A stretch of DNA of 64,000 nt from Burkholderiales bacterium (GTDB taxonomy: Bacteria; Pseudomonadota; Gammaproteobacteria; Burkholderiales; Casimicrobiaceae), in NCBI GenBank assembly GCA_020853025.1, contig JADYZP010000062.1:50477-114476 (forward strand). Reading direction: 5' to 3'. Under the pieces are notes generated by a model. It saw only the letters and a list, made by a program, of their open reading frames with translations. It had not been told where the DNA came from and ran no database searches. Of this stretch, positions 48,655 through 58,756 are shown one piece after another; positions within the stretch are counted from its first letter, which is position 1, and every line of letters begins with the position of its first letter. The translations under genes were made by a program, and so were the position numbers.

Positions 48655-49758
48655 ATGGCGACCATTATTCCATTGACCGACGCGCGCGCCACCGGCGATG
48701 CCGAAGCGCGCGCGGCGCTGGTACGCGCAGCGGTGCAGGCACCGCCCGTGCCCGGCACACCCGCGGACCTGCGCGGTCGTCCGCTCTCCGATTTGCGCAT
48801 TTCGGTGACCGATCGCTGCAACTTCCGCTGCGTCTACTGCATGCCGAAGGACGTCTTCGGCCGCGACTACCCGTTCCTCGCGCACTCGCAACTCCTGACC
48901 TTCGAGGAAATCACGCGCGTGGCGCGGGTCTTCGCCGGCCTGGGCGTGCGCAAGCTCCGGCTGACCGGTGGCGAACCGTTACTGCGGCGGAACGTCGAGC
49001 GGCTGATCGAGATGCTGCATGGCCTGGGCGAGCTCGATCTGACGCTGACGACCAACGGCGCGTTGCTGGCGCGCAAGGCGCGCGACCTGCGTGCGGCGGG
49101 GCTGTCGCGCGTCACGGTGAGTCTCGACTCGCTCGACGATGCGACGTTTCGCGCCATGAACGACGTCGACTTCCCGGTCGCCCGAGTGCTCGAGGGAATC
49201 GAAGCCGCGGCCGTCGCGGGCCTCATGCCGCTGAAGATCAACATGGTCGTCAAGCGCGGCGTCAACGAGGATTCGATCGTGCCGATAGCCCGTCGCTTCA
49301 AGGGCAGCGGTCACGTCGTCCGCTTCATCGAGTACATGGACGTCGGCGCCACCAACGGCTGGCGGATGGACGACGTCGTATCGGCGCGGCAGATCATCGA
49401 CATGATTGGCGCCGAAATGCCGCTGGTGCCGGCCGATCCGCAGTACCGCGGCGAAGTCGCGCAGCGATGGGCGTACGCGGACGGCAGCGGCGAAATCGGT
49501 GTCATCGCGTCGGTCACGCAGGCATTCTGCCGCGACTGCACGCGGGCGCGGCTGTCCACCGAAGGCAAGCTCTACACCTGCCTCTTCGCCGACCACGGCT
49601 TCGACCTGCGCGAACTTCTCCGTGGCGACTGCGACGACGAAGCGTTGCGCCGCGCGATCGCGGCGATCTGGCGCCAGCGCGAAGACCACTATTCGGAGGT
49701 GCGCACCGCCGCCACCGTGCGTGCGCCGAAAGTGGAGATGAGCTACATCGGTGGCTGA
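48655..49758 (+). CDS. moaA: GTP 3',8-cyclase MoaA
   Basis: Radical-SAM enzyme that starts molybdenum cofactor synthesis from GTP. The real start is [15 protein letters not shown] at 48655 (367 residues). N-terminal cluster CNFRCVYC, C-terminal cluster [18 protein letters not shown], and the terminal Gly-Gly (SYIGG) needed for catalysis are all present. It opens the rightward Moco operon, and its stop overlaps the fdhD GTG. Confidence 0.95.
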   Translation: MATIIPLTDARATGDAEARAALVRAAVQAPPVPGTPADLRGRPLSDLRISVTDRCNFRCVYCMPKDVFGRDYPFLAHSQLLTFEEITRVARVFAGLGVRKLRLTGGEPLLRRNVERLIEMLHGLGELDLTLTTNGALLARKARDLRAAGLSRVTVSLDSLDDATFRAMNDVDFPVARVLEGIEAAAVAGLMPLKINMVVKRGVNEDSIVPIARRFKGSGHVVRFIEYMDVGATNGWRMDDVVSARQIIDMIGAEMPLVPADPQYRGEVAQRWAYADGSGEIGVIASVTQAFCRDCTRARLSTEGKLYTCLFADHGFDLRELLRGDCDDEALRRAIAAIWRQREDHYSEVRTAATVRAPKVEMSYIGG

Positions 49759-50596
49759 CAATGCAATATCGACCGAGTCCTACCGCCCGCTGCTCACCGA
49801 CGCCGCGCGGCCGGCGACGTTTTTGGTCGCCGCGGTCGACGAGAAGGGCGAGCAGCGCGACGTCCCGGTCGCCGGCGAGCATCCGCTGACGATCTACGTC
49901 GACAAGCAGGAGTTGCTGACCTTGATGACGCTCGGCGGCGCGCCCGAGGCGCTCGCAATCGGCTACCTGCGCAATCAGCGCCTCGTCAACTCGATCGACG
50001 AGATCGTGTCGGTGCAGGTCGACTGGGATTGCAACGCCTGCGCGATCACGACGCGGCACGGCCTGGCCGACCTCGAGGCGAAGACCTCGAAGCGCACCAA
50101 GACCACCGGCTGCGGGCAAGGTACGGTGTTCGGCGACCTGATGGACGAGATCGACAGCGTGCGCCTGCCCGGCGGCGCCACGCTCGCGCAGACGACGCTC
50201 TACGACCTGCTCGACCGCGTGCGGCAGCACGAGACGATCTACAAGCAGGCGGGTGCCGTGCATGGCTGCGCGCTGGCGTCCAACGAGATTGGTGCCGCGC
50301 CGATCCTGATGTTCGTCGAGGATGTCGGCCGGCACAACGCCGTCGACGCGATCGCCGGCCGCATGTGGCTCGACCGCCTGGACGGCGGCGACAAGATCTT
50401 CTACACGACCGGCCGTCTGACTTCGGAGATGGTGATCAAGGCGGCGCAAATGGGTATCCCGTTCCTCGTGTCGCGTTCGGGTCTGACTCAGATGGGCTTC
50501 GAGATCGCGCAGAAGGTCGGATTGACGATGATCGGGCGGGCGATGAACAAGCACTACCTGCTATTCACCGGCAGGCAGCGATTTCTGCGCACGTGA
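49751..50596 (+). CDS. fdhD: Formate dehydrogenase accessory sulfurtransferase FdhD
   Basis: Transfers sulfur from a cysteine desulfurase to the Mo cofactor of formate dehydrogenase. 281 residues, GTG start overlapping the moaA stop. Visible: [28 protein letters not shown] (in part), the sulfur-loop [10 protein letters not shown] with a single cysteine where E. coli has a CxxC pair, and [18 protein letters not shown]. Its presence beside the fdh operon confirms the role. Confidence 0.94.
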   Translation: MADNAISTESYRPLLTDAARPATFLVAAVDEKGEQRDVPVAGEHPLTIYVDKQELLTLMTLGGAPEALAIGYLRNQRLVNSIDEIVSVQVDWDCNACAITTRHGLADLEAKTSKRTKTTGCGQGTVFGDLMDEIDSVRLPGGATLAQTTLYDLLDRVRQHETIYKQAGAVHGCALASNEIGAAPILMFVEDVGRHNAVDAIAGRMWLDRLDGGDKIFYTTGRLTSEMVIKAAQMGIPFLVSRSGLTQMGFEIAQKVGLTMIGRAMNKHYLLFTGRQRFLRT

Positions 50597-50612
50597 CGGA
50601 CGCGCGCGGAAG

Positions 50613-51290
50613 TTGTCATTGCGAAACCCTGTGCTCGATCGCGACGCTGTTGTCGCACCGGCTGTCGGCGCTGAGGGGCGCGCCTTGACCATCGCCGCGG
50701 CCGATGTCACGGGCATCGTCCTGGCGGGCGGCATGGGCCGGCGCATGGGAGGTGTGGACAAGGGCCTGGTCCCGCTGTCGGGAAAGCCGATGGTCGCGCA
50801 CGTGCTGGCGCGCCTGGCGCCGCAGGTCGGGGCGCTGGTCATCAACGCCAACCAGAATCGCGAGCAGTACGCGGCCTTCGGCTATCCGGTGGTTGCCGAC
50901 GCCGTCGGCGGTTTCGTCGGGCCGCTTGCCGGACTGCACGCGGGCATGGCGCAGGCGACTACCGACTGGGTCGTCACCGCGCCCTGCGATTCGCCGTTCC
51001 TGCCCGAAGACCTGGTCGCGCGGCTTGCGGCGGGCATCGTTCGCGACCGAGCGCAGCTTGCCGTGGCGCAGACCTTCGCGCAGCAGCATCCGGTGTTCGC
51101 GCTGGTCGAGCGCAAGGTGCTCGATCATCTGCGCGCGTTCCTCGAAGGTGGCGGCCGCAAGATCGACGCCTGGTACGCGACGCTGAGGATCGTCGCCGTG
51201 ACCTTCGACGACTGCGAAACGGCGTTTCGCAACATCAACACTGCCGACGAACTGGCCGCGGCGGCAGCGCGCGACGCTTCGTCGTCGTGA
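50613..51290 (+). CDS. mobA: Molybdenum cofactor guanylyltransferase MobA
   Basis: Adds GMP to Mo-molybdopterin to form MGD. Signature LAGGMGRRMGGVDKGL, then KPMVAHVLARL and the CDSPF Mg-binding site. The start is uncertain: the track uses TTG at 50613 (225 residues); a GTG or TTG closer to TGIVLAGG is possible. 16 bp after fdhD. Confidence 0.9.
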   Translation: MSLRNPVLDRDAVVAPAVGAEGRALTIAAADVTGIVLAGGMGRRMGGVDKGLVPLSGKPMVAHVLARLAPQVGALVINANQNREQYAAFGYPVVADAVGGFVGPLAGLHAGMAQATTDWVVTAPCDSPFLPEDLVARLAAGIVRDRAQLAVAQTFAQQHPVFALVERKVLDHLRAFLEGGGRKIDAWYATLRIVAVTFDDCETAFRNINTADELAAAAARDASSS

Positions 51291-51300
51291 ATGCCCCGGT

Positions 51301-52365
51301 GTGCGGCAACTGACGATGCCGCGCCTGGAAGCGCTCGCACACGGCCGCGACAACAACTTCCAGTTGCTGCGGCTCGCCGCCGCGAGTTTTGTCGTGCTCT
51401 TTCACAGCTACGCGCTGACCAGCCGCTGGACGCACGAGCCGCTGTGGAAGCTCGCCCCCCAACTCAATTTCGGCGCACTCGGCGTCAAGATCTTTTTCAT
51501 CATCTCGGGCTTCCTGGTCACGCAGAGCTGGTTGGCGCGCCGTACCGCGGCCCCGTTCATCGCCGCCCGCGTGCTGCGCATCTATCCGGCACTCGTCGCC
51601 GCGACGCTGTTCACGATCGCACTCGCCGGTGCGTCGAGCACGTTGACGTGGGGAGCGTTCCTCGCCGATCCGCAAACGCTCGATTACGCGTGGCGCGTGG
51701 CGCTCGGCTGGGAGATCGTCTACCGGCTGCCGGGTGCGTTTGCCGCCAATCCGTTTCCGCACGACGTCAACGGCTCGCTGTGGACGCTGCCGATCGAGCT
51801 GCGCCTGTACGTCGCGGTGCTGGCGGCCGGCATCCTCGGCCTGCTGGCGCGGCGCAACGCGTGGCTTGCGTCGGTCGCGGCGCTGGTCGTGCTGTTCGCG
51901 GTTCGCCCGGACTGGTTTCCGCTGGCGCCCAACGAAGCAGTCGTCCGCGAGCTGGCACTGCTGTTCGCACTGGGCTCGCTCGCCTGGGTATGGCGCGCGG
52001 CGTTGCCGGTGTCGCTCGCCGGCGCCGTCGTCGCGGTCGCGCTGATCGCGTGGAATCCCGGTGGCTTGCCGCGCGGAGCGCTGTTCGCACCGCTGCTCGC
52101 CTACACCGTGCTGGTGGCCGCGTATCATCCAAGGCTGCAATGGCACGCGTTCAATCGCGTCGGCGACTATTCCTACGGCATGTACGTTTACTCGTTCCCC
52201 ATCCAGCAGATGCTGATGCAGCGTTTCGCAGCGCTCGAACCGATGGGCCTGCTCGCGCTGTCGTTGCCTTTGACGCTCGGCGTGGCGGCATGCTCGTGGC
52301 ACCTCCTCGAACGCCCTGCTCTTGCGCTGAAATCACGCTTCGACCCCGCCCGGAATCCGCCATGA
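51301..52365 (+). CDS. Acyltransferase 3 (OafA/YrhL-like) membrane protein
   Basis: 354 residues with about ten predicted helices. The N-terminal His-containing motif FVVLFHSYAL near residue 33 and IFFIISGFLVTQSW are typical of acyltransferase-3 enzymes that O-acetylate surface polysaccharides. Further helices lead to WHLLERPAL at the end. It is inserted between mobA and moeA and overlaps moeA's ATG by 4 bp, an unexpected neighbour for cofactor genes. Substrate unknown. Confidence 0.88.
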   Translation: MRQLTMPRLEALAHGRDNNFQLLRLAAASFVVLFHSYALTSRWTHEPLWKLAPQLNFGALGVKIFFIISGFLVTQSWLARRTAAPFIAARVLRIYPALVAATLFTIALAGASSTLTWGAFLADPQTLDYAWRVALGWEIVYRLPGAFAANPFPHDVNGSLWTLPIELRLYVAVLAAGILGLLARRNAWLASVAALVVLFAVRPDWFPLAPNEAVVRELALLFALGSLAWVWRAALPVSLAGAVVAVALIAWNPGGLPRGALFAPLLAYTVLVAAYHPRLQWHAFNRVGDYSYGMYVYSFPIQQMLMQRFAALEPMGLLALSLPLTLGVAACSWHLLERPALALKSRFDPARNPP

Positions 52366-53639
52366 ACGCACCCAAGACTCTGCGCGAAGCCTCCTGCGCC
52401 GACGACTACGACCCGAACTCGATGGCGGTCGACCAGGCGCGCGCGCTGATCCGCCGATTCCTGATCCCGGTGACGGCAAAGGAGCGTGTGCACCTGCGCT
52501 TCGCGCTGAACCGTGTGCTGGCCGACGACGTGATCTCTCCCATCTGCGTTCCCGGCAACGACAATTCGGCGATGGACGGCTGGGCGCTGCGCTTCGCCGA
52601 CCTGGCCGCCGACGGCGACACGGATCTGCGTCGCGTCGGCGACTCCTTTGCCGGCAAGCCGCACACCGGCGCCGTCGGTCCCGGCGAAACAGTACGCATT
52701 TTCACCGGCGCCGTCATGCCGGCGGGCGCCGACACCGTGGTGATGCAGGAGCGCGCAACCGAAGTTCCGGGCGGCGTGCGCATCGCGCGCGGCGCGGTGA
52801 CCCAGAGGGGACAGAATCGGCGCCTGGCCGGCGAGGACATCAAGGTGGGCCAGGTGGTCGTCGGGCGCGGTCAGCCGATACGGCCTGCCGAGCTGGGCAC
52901 CATCGCCTCGCTCGGCATCAACGAGGTCAGCCTGTTTCGCCGCCTGCGGGTCGCTTTTTTTTCCACCGGCGACGAACTGCGGTCGATCGGTACACCGCTT
53001 GGCGCCGGAGACGTCTACGACAGCAATCGCTACACGCTGTATGGAATGCTCGCGCGCCTCGATTGCGAGATGCTCGACATGGGTGTCGTCCCGGACGTGC
53101 CGGAGGAGCTCGAGCGCACCTTCGCGACGGCCGCAGCCAACGCCGACGTCGTCATCACCTCGGGTGGCGTGTCGGTGGGCGAAGCGGATTTCGTCAGGCA
53201 GCTGCTCGACAAGCTGGGCGAGGTCGTGTTCTGGAAAATCGCCATGAAGCCCGGGCGGCCACTCGCCTACGGCAAGATCGGTGGCGCGCACTTTTTCGGA
53301 CTGCCGGGCAACCCGGTGTCGGTGATGGTCACCTTCTACCAGTTCGTTCGCGATGCGCTGCTCGTGCTGCAGGGCCGGCGCGACGTCGCACCGGTTCCGC
53401 TGTTCCGTGCGACGCTGGCGGCGCCGATCCGCAAGGCACCGGGCCGCACGGAGTTCCAAAGGGGCATCCTGTCGCCGGCGGCTAGCGGTGGCTTCGAGGT
53501 ACGTACGACCGGCGACCAGGGGTCGGGCATCCTGTCGTCGATGTCACAGGCGAATTGCTTTGTCGTGCTCGGCACCGATACCGGCAACGTGGCCGCCGGC
53601 GAGCAGGTCGACGTGCAGTTGCTCGAGGGGCTGGTCTGA
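52362..53639 (+). CDS. moeA: Molybdopterin molybdenumtransferase MoeA
   Basis: Inserts molybdate into adenylated molybdopterin. Start MNAPKTLREASCADDYD at 52362, overlapping the previous stop; 425 residues. Signatures: NSAMDGWAL, GDELRSIG, ITSGGVSVGEADFV and GLPGNPVSVMV. Completes a moaA-mobA-moeA set; moaB/C/D/E are not in the window. Confidence 0.94.
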   Translation: MNAPKTLREASCADDYDPNSMAVDQARALIRRFLIPVTAKERVHLRFALNRVLADDVISPICVPGNDNSAMDGWALRFADLAADGDTDLRRVGDSFAGKPHTGAVGPGETVRIFTGAVMPAGADTVVMQERATEVPGGVRIARGAVTQRGQNRRLAGEDIKVGQVVVGRGQPIRPAELGTIASLGINEVSLFRRLRVAFFSTGDELRSIGTPLGAGDVYDSNRYTLYGMLARLDCEMLDMGVVPDVPEELERTFATAAANADVVITSGGVSVGEADFVRQLLDKLGEVVFWKIAMKPGRPLAYGKIGGAHFFGLPGNPVSVMVTFYQFVRDALLVLQGRRDVAPVPLFRATLAAPIRKAPGRTEFQRGILSPAASGGFEVRTTGDQGSGILSSMSQANCFVVLGTDTGNVAAGEQVDVQLLEGLV

Positions 53640-53666
53640 ATTCCTCCTGAGCCGAACACCCAGCCC

Positions 53667-54323
53667 ATGTCGTCCCTACAGCACTTGATCGATGCCAACC
53701 GCCGCTGGGCAGCCAGCGTCAACGATGCGACGCCGGATTTTTTTCAGCGACTCGCCGCGCAGCAGAACCCGCGGTACCTCTGGATCGGCTGCTCGGACAG
53801 CCGTGTGCCGGCAAACGAGATAGTCCACCTGCTTCCGGGCGAACTCTTCGTCCATCGCAACGTCGCCAACGTCGTCGTCCACACCGACCTCAATTGCCTG
53901 TCGGTGCTGCAGTTTGCAGTCGACGTTCTGCGTGTCGAGCACGTGATCGTCGTCGGCCATTACGGCTGCGGCGGTGTCCGCGCGGCGTGGCAGGGCAAAC
54001 CGCTCGGACTCATCGACAACTGGCTGCGCCACGTGCAGGACGTCGCCGAGCAACACATCGCGTTCATCCGGTCGCTGCCGGACGAGGCGACGATCACCGA
54101 CCGGCTGTGCGAGTTGAACGTCATCGAGCAGACGCATCACGTCGGGCGAACCACCATCGTGCGTGACGCCTGGCGGCGCGGCCAGTCACTGACGCTGCAT
54201 GGGTGGATCTATGGACTGCGCGACGGATTGATCAAGGACCTTGGCATCGAATCCGACTCCGGCGACAGGCTCAAGGCGAACTACGCTGCGGCGCTCGAAG
54301 GCGTCTTTCGCACCGGCGCGTAA
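53667..54323 (+). CDS. can: Beta-carbonic anhydrase
   Basis: Interconverts CO2 and bicarbonate. 218 residues. Zinc ligands and catalytic residues fall at Cys42, Asp44, Arg46 (GCSDSRVP) and His98, Cys101 (GHYGCGG), the same numbers as E. coli Can. Placement after the Moco/formate genes may reflect handling of CO2 released by formate oxidation, but that is inference. Confidence 0.93.
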   Translation: MSSLQHLIDANRRWAASVNDATPDFFQRLAAQQNPRYLWIGCSDSRVPANEIVHLLPGELFVHRNVANVVVHTDLNCLSVLQFAVDVLRVEHVIVVGHYGCGGVRAAWQGKPLGLIDNWLRHVQDVAEQHIAFIRSLPDEATITDRLCELNVIEQTHHVGRTTIVRDAWRRGQSLTLHGWIYGLRDGLIKDLGIESDSGDRLKANYAAALEGVFRTGA

Positions 54324-54349
54324 CGACACGCCCGGCATTCCGATTCGCC

Positions 54350-55021
54350 TTGATCCATCTCGACCGTGTCAGCAAGCGCTTTCCGGGGCCCCGGCCGCGA
54401 ACCGTCCTGGACGGCATCACGCTCGCGATTCCGCGCGGTCTGCTGGTCGCAATCCTCGGTGAGTCGGGCGTGGGCAAGTCGACATTGCTCAATCTGATCG
54501 CCGGGCTCGAACGCGCCGACGCCGGCAGCGTCACCGTCGCCGGCAGCGAACTCGACCGTCTCGACGACGACGCGCTGACCCGGTTTCGCCGCGAAAAGGT
54601 CGGCTTCGTGTTCCAGGCGTTTCACGTGCTGCCGTACCTCTCCGTCGCCCGCAATGTCGGCCTGCCGCTGGCACTGCTCGGCCACGATCGCGCGCCGGCC
54701 GAAGATCGGGTGCAGGCGATGCTCGCCGCCGTCGGGCTGGCCGATCGCGGTGAGAGCATGCCGCGCGAGCTCTCCGGCGGCGAGTTGCAGCGCACGGCCA
54801 TTGCGCGTGCGCTGGTGCATCGGCCGGCGATCGTGCTCGCCGACGAGCCGACCGGCAATCTCGACCCCGACAGCGCCGCGGGTGTCATCGGGCTTCTGCG
54901 CGAGCGTCTGCACGAGGAAGGGGCGACCGGCGTGCTGGTCACGCATTCGCGCGCGGCAGCCGCCCGTGCGGATCGCGTCTACACGCTCAGCGCGAGCGGT
55001 CTCGACCCGACGTCGTTGTAA
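54350..55021 (+). CDS. ABC transporter ATP-binding protein (LolD/MacB-like)
   Basis: 223 residues from a TTG start giving MIHLDRVSKRF; the upstream ORF is a shadow. Walker A GESGVGKST, Q-loop FVFQAFHVL, signature LSGGELQRTAIARAL and Walker B IVLADEPTGNLDP are intact. This is the LolD/FtsE/MacB subgroup of type VII ABC systems. Its stop overlaps the permease ATG by one base (TAATG). Confidence 0.92.
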   Translation: MIHLDRVSKRFPGPRPRTVLDGITLAIPRGLLVAILGESGVGKSTLLNLIAGLERADAGSVTVAGSELDRLDDDALTRFRREKVGFVFQAFHVLPYLSVARNVGLPLALLGHDRAPAEDRVQAMLAAVGLADRGESMPRELSGGELQRTAIARALVHRPAIVLADEPTGNLDPDSAAGVIGLLRERLHEEGATGVLVTHSRAAAARADRVYTLSASGLDPTSL

Positions 55022-57531
55022 TGAGTGCGGGATTGGCGATCGCATGGGCAGTGCTCGGCGGCGCTTTCGGCAGCCATCGCGGCCGCCTTGCGCTGTCGGT
55101 ACTGGCGATCGCACTCGGTGTGGCGCTGGGCTTTGCCGTTGCGCTGATCAACGAGGCGGCGATCGCCGAATTCTCCGGCGGGATGCGGTCGTTGTCCGGA
55201 TCGGCGGACCTCGTCGTCCGCGGTCCGCGCAACGGTTTCGACGAGGCGCTGTACCCGCGGCTGGCGCGCGATCCCGACATCGCGGTGGCGAGCCCCGTCG
55301 TCGAGGTCGACGCGCGCATTGCCGGACGCGACGACGCGCTGCGCGTCTACGGCGTCGACGCCTTTCGCGCGGCCGCGGTGACCCCAGCGCTGGTCGGGAC
55401 CACAAAAGATGCACTCGACCTGCTGCGGCCGGGTACGGTATTCATGAGCCCGGCGGCCGCGGCTTGGCTCGACGTTCATCCGGGTGCCACGCTCAGGGTT
55501 CAGTCCGGAACGCATGCGCTGCCGCTGGCGGTGGCCGGCTATGTGCGCGCCGAAAGCGGCGAGCGATTTGCGGTGATGGACATCGCGGCCGCCCAGGACG
55601 CGTTCGCGCGCATTGGATCGCTGTCGCGGATCGACCTGCGGCTGCGCCCGGGTGGCGACGCCGCTGCGCTGCGCGAACGGATCGTGGCGGCGCTGCCGGC
55701 CGGTCTCGAGGTCGCGACCCCCGACGACAACGCTGCACTTACGCGCCGGCTGTCGCGGTCGTATCGCGTCAACCTCAACGTGCTGGCGCTGGTCGCGCTG
55801 TTTACCGGCGGACTGCTCGTGTTCTCGACGCAGGCGCTGTCGATCGTCCGCCGACGCTCGCAGTTCGCCTTGCTGCGTACGCTGGGGCTCAGCCGCACAC
55901 GACTCATCGCGCTGCTGGTCGGCGAAGGCGCGCTGGTCGGCGCCGCCGGATCGCTGGCGGGCCTCGCCGGCGGCTACCTACTCGCCGACGCCGTGCTGCG
56001 CGTGTTCGGCGCCGACCTTGGCGCCGGCTTCTTTCGTGGTGTCGCGCCCGACGTGGCCTTCGACATCCGCGCAGCGGCCATTTTCGCGATGCTGGGCATT
56101 GTCGCGGCGCTGCTCGGAAGCTATCTGCCTGCACGCGAGGCCGCAGCCGCCACGCCGGCGGCCGCGCTGAAGGCGGGCGACGAACAACACGCCTTCGCGC
56201 GCTTGCGCTCTCCGCTGCCCGGAGCGGTGCTGCTCACCGCCGGTGCCGCGGCGGCCTGGCTGCCACCGGTCGGCGGCTTGCCGCTGTTCGGGTACGGCGC
56301 AATCGCGCTGCTGCTCTTCGGCACGCTGCTGCTGCTGCCACGGATCGCCGCCTGGGTCCTGGCGGCAATGCCGCGTCCGCACGCGATCGCACCGGCATTG
56401 GCGCTCGAGCAGCTGCGCGGTGCACCCGGACAGGCAGGTGTCAGCCTCGCGACGACAGTCGCCAGCGTGTCGCTGATGGTGTCGATGGCGATCATGGTCG
56501 CATCGTTTCGCCAGTCGCTCGATGACTGGCTGTTGCGCGTTCTGCCGGCGAACGTCTACGTGCGTGCGGCCGCGGCCGGCGATAGCGCCTATTTTTCCGT
56601 GGACGAGCAACGCCGCCTGGCATCGATCGACGCAGTGGCAAGAATCGCCTTCCTGCGCACGCAGGGCATTGTTCTCGAGGACGGGCAACCGCACGTGACG
56701 CTGCTCGCCCGCGATCTCCCTGCAGCTGATCCTTCTGCCGCGCTGCCGCTGGTCGGTACCGCGCTGTCGTTGCGCGCCGGCGACCCGCCGCCGGTCTACG
56801 TCAGCGAAGCAATCGTCGACCTCTACGGCATCCGACCCGGTGCCCGCCTGCACTTGCCGCTCGACGGCAAGCAGCGAAACTTCGTCGTCGCCGGTGTTTG
56901 GCGCGACTACGCGCGCCAGCAGGGCGCGCTGGTGATCGATCGCTCCGAGTACACGCGGATCACCGGCGACGCGACCGCCACTGACGCCGCGGTCTGGCTT
57001 GCTCCCGACGTCACCGTAGACGAATTTCGTCGACAGGTGGACGCGCGCATGCCCGGTGCGGCGCGGATGTCGATCGCGACCCCCGGCGAAATCCGCGTGC
57101 GCTCGCTCCGCATCTTCGACCGGACCTTCGCCGTCACCTACGCGCTGCTCGCGGCCGCGATCGTCATCGGGCTTTTCGGCCTTTCGTCGTCGATCGGTGC
57201 GCTGGTGTTGGCGAGAAGACGCGAGTTCGGCATGCTGCGCCACCTGGGGCTGACGCGCCGGCAGATCGCGGTCATGCTGGCCACCGAAGGCTTCGCCGTC
57301 AGCAGCATCGGTCTCGCCGTCGGCCTGCTGCTCGGCTTCCTGATGAGCCTCATCCTCATCCACGTCGTCAACCGGCAGTCGTTCCACTGGGGGATGACGC
57401 TGCATCTGCCGTGGGGCTCGCTGGCGGCGCTGGTGCTTGCATTGCTGGCGCTGGCGCTCGCGACCACCGTCGTCTCCGCGCGCCAGGCGATGGGACACGA
57501 CGCGATCCGCGCTGTCAAAGATGACTGGTAG
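55021..57531 (+). CDS. Large FtsX-like ABC permease
   Basis: 836 residues with two FtsX/MacB-type repeats. An N-terminal helix and periplasmic domain, a core of helices (ALVALFTGGLLVFSTQALSIV, AIFAMLGIVAALLGSYLP), a second periplasmic domain and a final helix cluster (LLGFLMSLILIHVV, LVLALLALALATTV). This fused double-FtsX architecture is found with LolD-like ATPases and AttH-like proteins in lipoprotein or glycolipid export systems. Substrate unknown. Confidence 0.87.
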   Translation: MSAGLAIAWAVLGGAFGSHRGRLALSVLAIALGVALGFAVALINEAAIAEFSGGMRSLSGSADLVVRGPRNGFDEALYPRLARDPDIAVASPVVEVDARIAGRDDALRVYGVDAFRAAAVTPALVGTTKDALDLLRPGTVFMSPAAAAWLDVHPGATLRVQSGTHALPLAVAGYVRAESGERFAVMDIAAAQDAFARIGSLSRIDLRLRPGGDAAALRERIVAALPAGLEVATPDDNAALTRRLSRSYRVNLNVLALVALFTGGLLVFSTQALSIVRRRSQFALLRTLGLSRTRLIALLVGEGALVGAAGSLAGLAGGYLLADAVLRVFGADLGAGFFRGVAPDVAFDIRAAAIFAMLGIVAALLGSYLPAREAAAATPAAALKAGDEQHAFARLRSPLPGAVLLTAGAAAAWLPPVGGLPLFGYGAIALLLFGTLLLLPRIAAWVLAAMPRPHAIAPALALEQLRGAPGQAGVSLATTVASVSLMVSMAIMVASFRQSLDDWLLRVLPANVYVRAAAAGDSAYFSVDEQRRLASIDAVARIAFLRTQGIVLEDGQPHVTLLARDLPAADPSAALPLVGTALSLRAGDPPPVYVSEAIVDLYGIRPGARLHLPLDGKQRNFVVAGVWRDYARQQGALVIDRSEYTRITGDATATDAAVWLAPDVTVDEFRRQVDARMPGAARMSIATPGEIRVRSLRIFDRTFAVTYALLAAAIVIGLFGLSSSIGALVLARRREFGMLRHLGLTRRQIAVMLATEGFAVSSIGLAVGLLLGFLMSLILIHVVNRQSFHWGMTLHLPWGSLAALVLALLALALATTVVSARQAMGHDAIRAVKDDW

Positions 57532-57591
57532 CCGGCCGGCGATTGCCGCGGTCCGCACCACTGTCCCGAACAGAACGTCCCGGAGAGCCGC

Positions 57592-58665
57592 ATGGCCATC
57601 GACCGCCGACGCTTCCTCATCGCGCCCCTCGCCCTCGCCGCGACGGTGACGCGCGGCGAAGTCGTCTATCCGCAGGTCACGGCTGGCACAGCGCTCGCGT
57701 TCCCGCGCGATCACGGTGCTCATCCGGAGTTCCGCACCGAGTGGTGGTACATCACCGGCTGGGTCGACGACGGCGACGGCCGTGATTTCGGCATCCAGAT
57801 CACGTTCTTTCGCACCCGGCCTGGCGTTGCCGAGGACGGCGGCAGCCGCTTTACGCCAACGCAACTCCTGTTCGCACACGCCGCCGTGGCCGATCCACGT
57901 GCGGGGAAGCTGCGCCACGACCAGCGCGCGGCGCGCAGCGGCATGGGGCTTGCCGAAGCAGCGCTGGAAACGACCGACGTGCGCATCGGCGACTGGTCGC
58001 TGCAGCTCGCCGGGCAGAAGTACACGGCGAACGTGGCCGCGCGCGATTTCGCCTTTGCGCTGACCTTCAGCGCACGACAACCGATCCTGCTGCAGGGCGA
58101 GCGCGGCTTCAGCCGCAAGGGTCCCCGTGCCGAGCAGGCGAGCTTCTACTACAGCCGGCCACAGCTCACCGCCGCCGGCGCACTGACGCTCGACGACCGC
58201 ACGCTGCGCGTGAACGGCGGCGCGTGGCTCGACCACGAATGGTCGAGCGCCTTCCTGGCGCCCGGAACGCAGGGCTGGGACTGGATCGGCATCAATTTCG
58301 ACGATGGCGGCGCGTTGATGGCGTTTCGCATCCGCGCCAACGACGGCAGTGTCCACGGGTCCGGAGGTACCCTGCGCACCGCATCCGGGTCGGTGCGGAC
58401 CTTCGAACCGGCGGCGATCCGATTTACGGCGCTCAGGTACTGGCGTTCGCCGCGCACCGGCATCGTCTACCCGGTCGCGTTCCGCATCGAGGCGGGCAGT
58501 CTTGCACTGGCACTCGAGCCGCTCTTCGACGACCAGGAACTCGATTCGCGCGCGAGCGTGGGTACCGTCTACTGGGAAGGCGCGGTGCGCGCGCTGGAAC
58601 ACGGCCGCCCCATCGGCCGCGGTTACCTCGAACTCACCGGCTACGGTGGCGCGCTGAAAATCTAG
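57592..58665 (+). CDS. AttH-like lipocalin-fold protein (CrtC/AttH family)
   Basis: 357 residues. N-terminal DRRRFLIAPLALAAT is a Tat-type signal. The body has the AttH/CrtC pattern HPEFRTEWWYITGWV ... FGIQITFFRTRP ... GGAWLDHEWSSAFL, two lipocalin-like domains. Members occur next to FtsX-type ABC systems, as here, 60 bp after the permease. Despite 'carotenoid hydratase' labels in databases, no carotenoid genes are near; a carrier role for the exporter is more likely. Confidence 0.85.
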   Translation: MAIDRRRFLIAPLALAATVTRGEVVYPQVTAGTALAFPRDHGAHPEFRTEWWYITGWVDDGDGRDFGIQITFFRTRPGVAEDGGSRFTPTQLLFAHAAVADPRAGKLRHDQRAARSGMGLAEAALETTDVRIGDWSLQLAGQKYTANVAARDFAFALTFSARQPILLQGERGFSRKGPRAEQASFYYSRPQLTAAGALTLDDRTLRVNGGAWLDHEWSSAFLAPGTQGWDWIGINFDDGGALMAFRIRANDGSVHGSGGTLRTASGSVRTFEPAAIRFTALRYWRSPRTGIVYPVAFRIEAGSLALALEPLFDDQELDSRASVGTVYWEGAVRALEHGRPIGRGYLELTGYGGALKI

Positions 58666-58756
58666 CGCGCCGGCTTGCGGTCCACAGAACAGGATGGCGT
58701 GGCGGCGCGATCAAATCGTACATTTTGGATCGCGTCGTGCGGCTGCCTCTCGTTCG

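Noticed and set aside
55978-58602. 874-aa minus-strand ORF over the ABC permease and AttH genes
   Set aside because: Antisense shadow of two real genes, rich in Arg, Asp and Gln without a fold-like pattern.
57592-58665. Carotenoid 1,2-hydratase
   Set aside because: The fold matches the AttH/CrtC family, but the neighbours are an ABC exporter and there is no carotenoid gene, so the enzymatic name is not supported.
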